A DNA stretch of 5,945 nt from Nitrospina sp. (GTDB lineage Bacteria; Nitrospinota; Nitrospinia; Nitrospinales; VA-1). A program made the translations under genes and the position numbers. Under the pieces are notes generated by a model. That model ran no database searches, had not been told where the DNA came from, and saw nothing but the letters and a program-made list of their open reading frames with translations. The DNA lies in the NCBI GenBank assembly GCA_018647025.1, contig JABGTQ010000227.1:1-5945 (forward strand). Reading direction: 5' to 3'. Below, piece after piece: positions 1-4,908 of the stretch. Positions within the stretch are counted from its first letter, which is position 1; each line of letters starts with the position of its first letter.

Positions 1-15
1 AAAAATAGTTAACCT

Positions 16-48
16 TTCATTAAATCAGATATTCAATCCATTCATTAA
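16..48 (+). repeat. Direct repeat of TTCATTAA upstream of rho
   Basis: TTCATTAA occurs at 16-23 and again at 41-48, 25 bases apart start to start. TTAACC also occurs twice, at 9-14 and 45-50. The copies flank the weak -35-like box. They could be paired regulator sites on nearly the same helix face (25 bases is about 2.4 turns, so imperfect phasing) or just AT-rich coincidence. No known regulator motif is recognised. Confidence 0.3.
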
Positions 49-60
49 CCCACGTATAAA
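32..60 (+). promoter_or_regulatory. Possible rho promoter (weak sigma70-like)
   Basis: TATAAA at 55-60 resembles a -10 box, and TTCAAT at 32-37 is a poor -35 match (3 of 6) at the ideal 17-base spacing. If used, transcription would begin at about 66-68, only a few bases before the rho ATG at 70, giving a nearly leaderless message. That fits the lack of a Shine-Dalgarno but is unproven. In an AT-rich region such boxes occur by chance, so this is a weak call. Confidence 0.2.
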
Positions 61-69
61 TATACAAGC

Positions 70-1320
70 ATGAATATAGAAGAATTAAAATCCAAAACAA
101 TCTCTGATCTGACTAACATAGCAAAAGATCTTAAAATTCAAGGGCATAGTAGCCTACGTAAGCAAGATTTGATTTTTAAAATACTTGAAGCCAAGACTGA
201 AAAAGATGGTTTGATGTTTGGGCAAGGAGTTTTAGAAATTTTGCCTGATGGGTTTGGTTTTATGAGGGCTCCGACTTACAACTATCTCCCGGGCCCGGAT
301 GATATTTATGTATCGCCGTCACAGATTCGTAAATTTGATATGCGTACAGGAGACACTATTTGTGGTCAGATTCGACCACCAAAGGAAAGCGAGCGTTATT
401 TCGCGTTACTCAAAGTAGAGGCTATTAACTTTGAAAATCCAGGAAAAACAAAAGAAAAGCTTTTATTCGATAACCTGACCCCACTTTACCCTTCAGAGCG
501 ATTGAGACTAGAAACACCAAATGGCAAGGATTACAGCTCACGTATCATGGATTTAATGACACCCATTGGCAAAGGGCAGCGTGGATTAATTGTAGCTCCA
601 CCAAGAACCGGAAAAACTATGCTATTGCAATCGGTTGCAAACAGTATCAGTACAAATTTCCCTGAAGTTGTGCTAATTGTTTTGCTTATTGACGAGAGGC
701 CTGAAGAGGTTACTGATATGAGTCGATCGGTTAAGGGTGAGGTAATCAGTTCGACCTTTGATGAACCAGCCCAAAGACATGTGCAAGTAGCAGAAATGGT
801 GATTGAAAAAGCTAAGAGACTGGTTGAACACAAACGAGATGTGGTGATTCTGCTGGATAGCATTACACGACTCGCAAGGGCCTACAATGCTATCGTACCT
901 CCAAGCGGTAAAATTCTTTCGGGTGGTGTTGACTCTAATGCGCTACAACGTCCAAAGCGTTTTTTTGGCGCAGCCCGAAACCTAGAAGAAGGAGGAAGTT
1001 TGACTATTATCGCAACGGCTCTAGTCGATACTGGTAGTAGGATGGACGATGTTATTTTTGAGGAGTTTAAGGGTACAGGTAATCTCGAAATAGTTCTTGA
1101 TAGAAAGCTAGCAGATAAAAGGACTTTTCCTTCAATAGATATAAATCGCTCTGGAACACGAAAGGAAGAGCTTCTTCTACCGGAAGATGATTTGCAGAAG
1201 ATATGGCTTCTTAGAAAGGTTTTGCTGCCGATGGGTATTAATGATACTATGGATCTACTCCTGCAGAAAATGAAGGAAACAGAAACCAATGCTGAGTTTA
1301 TGTCAACCATGAATTCATAA
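70..1320 (+). CDS. rho: Transcription termination factor Rho
   Basis: Hexameric RNA-dependent ATPase/translocase that loads on untranslated nascent RNA and dislodges RNA polymerase in the cytoplasm. At 416 residues it is close to E. coli Rho (419) and collinear with it, offset by about two. Residues 1-45 form the N-terminal helical bundle. Residues 50-120 form the OB-fold RNA-binding domain, with DGFGFMR at 60-66 as the RNP1-like core. The RecA-type motor follows: Walker A APPRTGKT 176-183, catalytic Glu E209 in [12 protein letters not shown], Walker B aspartate D263 in ILLDSITR, Q-loop around LSGGVDSN 283-290, R-loop TGSRMDD 321-327, and arginine finger R364 in RSGTRKEE. Positions known from E. 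coli to matter for bicyclomycin (L206, D208-R210, M217, S264, G335 here) look unchanged, so sensitivity is expected by inference. There is no large insertion or prion-like N-terminal extension. The ATG at 70 fits the family's usual N-terminus, MN(I/L)xELK, although no Shine-Dalgarno precedes it. It is the first gene of the cluster, 21 bases before rpmE. Confidence 0.98.
   Translation: MNIEELKSKTISDLTNIAKDLKIQGHSSLRKQDLIFKILEAKTEKDGLMFGQGVLEILPDGFGFMRAPTYNYLPGPDDIYVSPSQIRKFDMRTGDTICGQIRPPKESERYFALLKVEAINFENPGKTKEKLLFDNLTPLYPSERLRLETPNGKDYSSRIMDLMTPIGKGQRGLIVAPPRTGKTMLLQSVANSISTNFPEVVLIVLLIDERPEEVTDMSRSVKGEVISSTFDEPAQRHVQVAEMVIEKAKRLVEHKRDVVILLDSITRLARAYNAIVPPSGKILSGGVDSNALQRPKRFFGAARNLEEGGSLTIIATALVDTGSRMDDVIFEEFKGTGNLEIVLDRKLADKRTFPSIDINRSGTRKEELLLPEDDLQKIWLLRKVLLPMGINDTMDLLLQKMKETETNAEFMSTMNS
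283..304 (+). repeat. GC-rich palindrome within rho
   Basis: CCGGGCCCGG at 289-298 is a perfect ten-base palindrome, flanked by TATC (283-286) and GATA (301-304), which also pair across two mismatched positions. It falls in codons for YLPGPDD, a conserved Rho segment, so coding constraint explains part of it. It stands out against the AT-rich background. Confidence 0.5.
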
Positions 1321-1341
1321 ATTTAAGAATAGAGAAGACAT

Positions 1342-1578
1342 ATGAAGACAGATATACACCCAGATTACTTTGAAACAAAAATCCGATGTGCATGTGGAAA
1401 TGAGGCTCAGATTTATTCCACCGTAAAAGATATGCATATTGATATTTGTTCTAGCTGTCACCCGTTTTACACAGGAAAACAAAAGCTTATTGACACCGCG
1501 GGACGAATTGAAAAATTTAATCGTAAATATGGAAAGAGTAATACTCAGCAACCTGAAGAAGCAACCGCCTCCGAATAG
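1342..1578 (+). CDS. rpmE: Large ribosomal subunit protein bL31, zinc-binding type
   Basis: Small protein of the 50S subunit that helps bridge the two ribosomal subunits. It has 78 residues against about 66-70 for most relatives. It starts with the typical MKxDIHPxY and carries four cysteines, C16 and C18 (CAC) and C36 and C39 (CSSC), so it is the zinc-holding C+ form rather than the zinc-free paralogue made under zinc starvation. The conserved [20 protein letters not shown] block lies at 40-59 and the core ends near residue 64. The remaining 14 residues form a Gln/Glu/Ala/Ser-rich tail that is probably disordered. The ATG at 1342 is preceded by the purine-rich stretch AGAGAAG at 1331-1337, a weak Shine-Dalgarno at best. 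It follows rho by 21 bases, a common arrangement. No Zur-like operator is recognisable. Confidence 0.97.
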   Translation: MKTDIHPDYFETKIRCACGNEAQIYSTVKDMHIDICSSCHPFYTGKQKLIDTAGRIEKFNRKYGKSNTQQPEEATASE

Positions 1579-1669
1579 CTCCATTTTATTATCCCCCTGC
1601 AATAGTTTTTTAAGTAGCTTGCCCTTACTGGGGGAAGAATAACCTCCGATTTTTTATAACTAACTTATT
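1579..1669 (+). other. 91-base rpmE-prfA intergenic region
   Basis: The largest gap in the cluster. It holds a C5 tract (1593-1597), a T6 run (1606-1611) with no convincing hairpin directly before it, the G5/CCTCC hairpin and T6 run described separately, and TATAAC at 1655-1660, ten bases before the prfA ATG. That box sits at the same distance from its start codon as TATAAA does upstream of rho, but no -35 match lies 16-18 bases before it. No small gene is supported here. Confidence 0.6.
1629..1655 (+). terminator. Candidate weak intrinsic terminator or attenuator between rpmE and prfA
   Basis: G1630-G1634 can pair with CCTCC at 1643-1647 (four G-C pairs and one G-U), extended by a U-G pair 1629/1648, around the eight-base loop AAGAATAA. 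After A1649 comes a run of six T at 1650-1655. The short stem suggests partial termination at best, which would lower prfA expression relative to rho-rpmE. The same G-tract can instead pair with CCCCC at 1593-1597, with T1592-A1635 and, past a small bulge, ATT 1588-1590 with AAT 1638-1640, giving a mutually exclusive fold. This is seen by eye, with no folding energy computed. Confidence 0.35.
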
Positions 1670-2737
1670 ATGTTTTCTAAGCTAGAAGAAGTAGAAAAAA
1701 GATATGATCACTTGAATGTGCTGATGAGCGACCCTAAGGTCATTGCTAGACAGCACGAATTTCAGCAATATGCTCGCGAGCAATCCGAATTATCCCCAAT
1801 CATAGCAGAGTACCGATCGTATAAAAAAATTCAAAATATCCTGAAAGAAAATCATAAAATTTGCGAGGAAGAGACAGATGAAGAAATAATAGTTATGGCA
1901 CGTGAGGAAATTGTTGACCTAGAAACTCAGATAATAGCACTGGAGGAAAAAATTAAAGTAATACTTTTACCAAAGGACCCTCGGGATGAACGGAGTGTCA
2001 TTATGGAGATTCGCGCTGGGACAGGAGGCGAAGAAGCTTCGCTGTTCGCCGTAGACTTATTTCGCATGTACACTCGTTATGCCGAATTAAATAAATGGAA
2101 ATCTGAAATTCTTAGTCAGAGTGAAACAGGGAAAGGTGGCTTTAAGGAAGTTATCTTTAGTATTCAAGGAAAGAGAGTATATAGTAAATTAAAATACGAG
2201 GGGGGGACCCACCGAGTTCAACGAGTTCCAGAAACAGAGACACAAGGTAGAGTTCATACCTCAGCAGTAACTGTAGCTATAATGCCACAAGTTGATGATG
2301 TCGATATTAAGATCAGTCCATCTGATTTAAAGATAGACGTGTTTCGTTCGTCCGGCCCCGGAGGTCAAAGTGTCAATACAACGGACTCTGCAGTACGCAT
2401 TACACACGTGCCGAGTGATTTGACAGTAACTTGTCAAGATGAAAAGTCACAACATAAAAATAAAGATAAAGCTATGAAAGTTCTTCGTGCTCGGTTATAT
2501 GACCTTGAGCAGAGCAAACAACAGGATGAGCTTGCTCGTGAGAGAAAACAACAAGTCGGGTCAGGAGATAGAAGTGAACGTATTCGGACTTATAATTTTT
2601 CTCAAGAACGAATCACAGATCATCGTATAGGGTTAACTTTGCATAAGCTAACTTTGGTTCTTCAGGGTGAACTTAATGAAATTATTGAGGCGCTTACGTT
2701 ATATTATCAAGCGGAAGCTCTAAAGCTAGGTCGCTAA
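1670..2737 (+). CDS. prfA: Peptide chain release factor 1 (RF1)
   Basis: Class I release factor that recognises UAA and UAG in the ribosomal A site and triggers peptidyl-tRNA hydrolysis. It has 355 residues (E. coli RF1 has 360) and is collinear with RF1 throughout. Residues 1-100 are the helical domain 1. The codon-recognition domain contains HRVQRVPETE at 181-190, whose P187-E188-T189 is the RF1-type PxT tripeptide anticodon; RF2 would have SPF. The catalytic GGQ loop is GPGGQSVNTTDSAVR, with GGQ at 231-233; Q233 is the expected methylation target of PrmC, encoded next. The signature SGDRSERIRTYNFSQERITDHR spans 298-319. No domain is missing, which separates it from short rescue hydrolases such as ArfB. 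The ATG at 1670 gives the expected MFSKLEEVEKRY start, but only AT-rich sequence precedes it, with no Shine-Dalgarno. Codons 177-179 contain a run of seven G (2200-2206). Confidence 0.98.
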   Translation: MFSKLEEVEKRYDHLNVLMSDPKVIARQHEFQQYAREQSELSPIIAEYRSYKKIQNILKENHKICEEETDEEIIVMAREEIVDLETQIIALEEKIKVILLPKDPRDERSVIMEIRAGTGGEEASLFAVDLFRMYTRYAELNKWKSEILSQSETGKGGFKEVIFSIQGKRVYSKLKYEGGTHRVQRVPETETQGRVHTSAVTVAIMPQVDDVDIKISPSDLKIDVFRSSGPGGQSVNTTDSAVRITHVPSDLTVTCQDEKSQHKNKDKAMKVLRARLYDLEQSKQQDELARERKQQVGSGDRSERIRTYNFSQERITDHRIGLTLHKLTLVLQGELNEIIEALTLYYQAEALKLGR

Positions 2738-2743
2738 CCTTTC

Positions 2744-2771
2744 GCCTAGAATAATTATACGTGATATAGGC
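2744..2771 (+). repeat. Weak inverted repeat in the prfA-prmC gap
   Basis: GCCTA at 2744-2748 is the reverse complement of TAGGC at 2767-2771, with an 18-base AT-rich spacer containing the palindrome ATAATTAT (2751-2758). No T run follows, so it is not an intrinsic terminator. A five-base arm of this kind could be chance. The 49-base gap contains nothing else I can support, and prmC has no clear ribosome binding site. Confidence 0.25.
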
Positions 2772-2786
2772 AGAAGTAAATAGTCA

Positions 2787-3647
2787 ATGAAAGAATTTCT
2801 TGATTGGTCAATAGACCGCCTAAATCAGGCCGGAATTCATTTTCCACAGATGGAGGCTGAAGTACTTTTGGCTGGAGCTTTAAAATTATCCCGTGAAGAA
2901 ATTTATCGTAGACCAGAGCTGCCCCTCACTGAAACTGAAAAAACTATTTTATATAACTTTATAGATCGTCGAGTTAAACGTGAGCCCATAGCCTATATTT
3001 TAAAGAGCAAAGAGTTTTGGTCTTTAGATTTTAAAATTACACCTGACGTACTCATTCCCCGACCAGAAACAGAGAATCTTGTTGAAAACCTACTCTTGCT
3101 AATTAGTAAAAACCCAGAACAGTTGCCGCTGCGTTTACTAGAGATCGGGACTGGATCAGGTGCTATCGCTGTGGTAGCAGCGATAGAAATTCCTAACTGT
3201 CGAATAACAGCAACTGACTATTTTTTAGAGCCATTGGTTGTGGCTAGGATAAATGCTGAAAAGCACGGAGTCCTTGATAATATTAACTTTGTTCAGAGTA
3301 ATGTCTTTTCAGATCTACCAATAGTACTTTATGATTTTATTATCTCCAATCCACCTTATATTCAAACATCGCAGTTACCTAATCTTATGACTGATGTGAT
3401 AAATTTTGAGCCTGAAAGTTCACTAGATGGGGGAAGCGATGGGTTAATTTTTTATAAGAGAATTATTCCAGAGGCGCTGGCTTATCTAAAAAAAGGTGGT
3501 GTGGTTGTTCTTGAAATTGGAGAAACACAAGCAAAAGCTGTAACAAGTTTATTTTATAAGGAAGGTGAGTACGAAGAAATTAAGGTTATTCAGGATTATA
3601 GTGGATATGACCGCGTTGTGTCTGCTAGAAAAAAAATATATGGATAA
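2787..3647 (+). CDS. prmC: Peptide chain release factor N5-glutamine methyltransferase PrmC
   Basis: SAM-dependent enzyme that N5-methylates the GGQ glutamine of RF1 and RF2, raising peptide release efficiency. It has 286 residues (E. coli PrmC has 277). The N-terminal helical substrate-binding domain (about 1-80) includes the family-typical RRVKREPIAYILKSKEFW (61-78), followed by VLIPRPETE (88-96). The Rossmann methyltransferase core has SAM motif I LLEIGTGSGAIAV (117-129), an acidic SAM ribose ligand at D144, and the catalytic NPPY at 188-191, which binds the target glutamine amide. FEPESSLDGGSDGL (207-220) is the usual post-catalytic block. NPPY plus PRPETE separates it from PrmB, the uL3 methyltransferase, which is the main alternative; position after prfA also favours PrmC. 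The ATG at 2787 yields the standard start but has no clear Shine-Dalgarno. The last eight bases overlap the start of murA, and the C-terminal codons contain an A8 run. Confidence 0.97.
   Translation: MKEFLDWSIDRLNQAGIHFPQMEAEVLLAGALKLSREEIYRRPELPLTETEKTILYNFIDRRVKREPIAYILKSKEFWSLDFKITPDVLIPRPETENLVENLLLLISKNPEQLPLRLLEIGTGSGAIAVVAAIEIPNCRITATDYFLEPLVVARINAEKHGVLDNINFVQSNVFSDLPIVLYDFIISNPPYIQTSQLPNLMTDVINFEPESSLDGGSDGLIFYKRIIPEALAYLKKGGVVVLEIGETQAKAVTSLFYKEGEYEEIKVIQDYSGYDRVVSARKKIYG
3629..3636 (+). repeat. A8 homopolymer at the end of prmC
   Basis: Eight A residues span the last base of the R281 codon through the first base of the I284 codon of PrmC, ending three bases before the murA ATG. 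In the PrmC frame they include a heptamer of the A AAA AAA slippery type. A-tracts of this length can be sites of polymerase slippage. Confidence 0.6.
3640..3647 (+). other. prmC/murA start-stop overlap (ATGGATAA)
   Basis: The murA ATG (3640-3642) precedes the prmC TAA (3645-3647), and the two frames differ by one base. With no Shine-Dalgarno upstream of the murA start, a ribosome ending on prmC could restart on murA, so translational coupling is likely. This ties MurA output to PrmC translation. Confidence 0.7.
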
Positions 3648-4902
3648 AATAGTTATAGAAGGAGGTAAGCGTTTAGAAGGTGAGGTAGAGATTAGTGGAG
3701 CAAAGAATGCTGCTTTGCCTATTATGGCGGCAATGATTTTAACGACAGGAAAAAATAATCTTAGTGGTGTTCCACAAGTACGTGATGCTACCACAATGCT
3801 TAATCTTTTAAATGATCTGGGTGGTTGCACCGAAGAATTTAATGCAGGACGTATCATTTTTGATTCAACGGGTATAAATAATTTTGAGGCACCCTATGAT
3901 CTTGTATCTACAATGCGTGCATCTTGTCTTGTGTTGGGTCCGCTTCTAGCGAGATTGGGTCGAGCTAAAGTATCACTTCCGGGAGGGTGCGCTATAGGAG
4001 CAAGGCCACTAGATCTTCATATAAAGGGTTTAGAGTGCATGGGAGCAAAGATACATTTAGAGAATGGATATATATACGGTGAAGCAAAACGTCTTCGAGG
4101 AGTAAGATATTATTTTGACACAGTCACAGTAACTGGAACAGCTAACTTGCTAATGGCTGCAAGTTTGGCCGATGGGAAAACAGTTCTTGAAAATGTTGCT
4201 AAAGAGCCTGAAGTAGTGTTTCTAGCAGATATATTGAATCAGAGTGGGGCAAAAATAACAGGTCAAGGAACGGACCTTATTACAGTCGAAGGGGTTCAGT
4301 CCCTAAAACCCATTAACTGCCATGTTTTCCCAGACAGAATAGAAACGGGTACCTACATGATTGCATCTGCTATCACAAAAGGTAATATTAAGATTACCAA
4401 CTGTATACCAAAACAAGTAGAATCTTTAACTTTAAAACTTAGACAGGCCGGACTTATTATAGAAGAAGGTGAGACAAGTCTTCGTGTAATTAGTGATGGC
4501 CCAATGAGCGGGATCAATATAAAAACACAACCACACCCAGGTTTTGCAACGGATTTACAGGCTCAATTCATGGCTTTAATGGCACTTGCGCAAGGGAAGA
4601 GTATTATCCTTGAAACTGTCTTTGAAAATAGGTTTATGCATGTTTCTGAACTAAAGCGCATGGGTGCAGATATCACTATTCAGGGCCGAACAGCCATTGT
4701 GAGTGGAGTCAAAGAATTAAGTGGAGCTCGTCTCATGGCGACCGATTTAAGGGCAAGTGCTTCCCTTGTGTTAGCAGCCTTGGCGGCTAAAGGAGAGTCT
4801 GTTATATCCCGTGTATACCATATTGACAGAGGATATTCTAACATTGAACAAAAACTTTATAGATTGGGTGCAAGAATTCATCGGGAAAAAACAAAAAATT
4901 AA
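3640..4902 (+). CDS. murA: UDP-N-acetylglucosamine 1-carboxyvinyltransferase MurA
   Basis: Transfers enolpyruvate from PEP to UDP-GlcNAc, the first committed step of peptidoglycan synthesis, in the cytoplasm. From the ATG at 3640 it has 420 residues (E. coli 419). An in-frame ATG at 3565 would add 25 residues, but these lie wholly inside prmC and lack family similarity, whereas MDKIVIEGGKRLEGEV is the normal start. Conserved residues: K22 and N23 in SGAKNAALP (19-27), R93 in STMRAS, C117 in LPGGCAIGARPLDLH (113-127), and D305 in GFATDLQAQF (301-310). C117 matches the E. coli Cys115 alkylated by fosfomycin, so sensitivity is expected; the aspartate variant of Chlamydia and Mycobacterium is absent. 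Two inside-out alpha/beta domains are covered at full length. Translation probably depends partly on prmC, because the ATG overlaps the prmC stop (ATGGATAA) and no Shine-Dalgarno lies upstream. An AAGGAGGT lies just inside the gene instead. Confidence 0.97.
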   Translation: MDKIVIEGGKRLEGEVEISGAKNAALPIMAAMILTTGKNNLSGVPQVRDATTMLNLLNDLGGCTEEFNAGRIIFDSTGINNFEAPYDLVSTMRASCLVLGPLLARLGRAKVSLPGGCAIGARPLDLHIKGLECMGAKIHLENGYIYGEAKRLRGVRYYFDTVTVTGTANLLMAASLADGKTVLENVAKEPEVVFLADILNQSGAKITGQGTDLITVEGVQSLKPINCHVFPDRIETGTYMIASAITKGNIKITNCIPKQVESLTLKLRQAGLIIEEGETSLRVISDGPMSGINIKTQPHPGFATDLQAQFMALMALAQGKSIILETVFENRFMHVSELKRMGADITIQGRTAIVSGVKELSGARLMATDLRASASLVLAALAAKGESVISRVYHIDRGYSNIEQKLYRLGARIHREKTKN

Positions 4903-4908
4903 AAACTA

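Noticed and set aside
531..1310. Two reverse-strand open frames (531-863 and 882-1310) opposite rho
   Set aside because: They mirror conserved Rho coding sequence, encode Ser/Ile-rich low-complexity proteins and have no start signals, as expected of antisense shadows.
1315..1602. Reverse-strand open frame opposite rpmE
   Set aside because: It spans the whole of rpmE and both its flanks with no recognisable domain, and is explained as a shadow.
1606..1611. T6 run after rpmE as the end of an intrinsic terminator
   Set aside because: No GC-rich hairpin directly precedes it.
1439..1642. A 67-residue open frame overlapping rpmE and the following gap
   Set aside because: It is in another frame of rpmE, its protein has no recognisable feature, and rpmE itself is certain.
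2755..2770. -10-like TTATAC or TGATATAGG upstream of prmC as a separate promoter
   Set aside because: No -35 match lies at suitable spacing and the sequence is AT-rich, so chance is the simpler explanation.
3565..3639. N-terminal extension of MurA from an upstream in-frame ATG at 3565
   Set aside because: The 25 added residues lie entirely inside prmC and do not resemble MurA, while the ATG at 3640 gives the family's normal start and length.
3629..3652. Programmed -1 frameshift at A AAA AAA producing a longer PrmC
   Set aside because: A -1 shift reaches TAG at 3650-3652 after only a few residues and does not enter the murA frame, and no stimulatory stem is evident.
3549..3857. Reverse-strand open frame across the prmC/murA junction
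   Set aside because: It is antisense to two well-conserved genes and has no motif or initiation signal.
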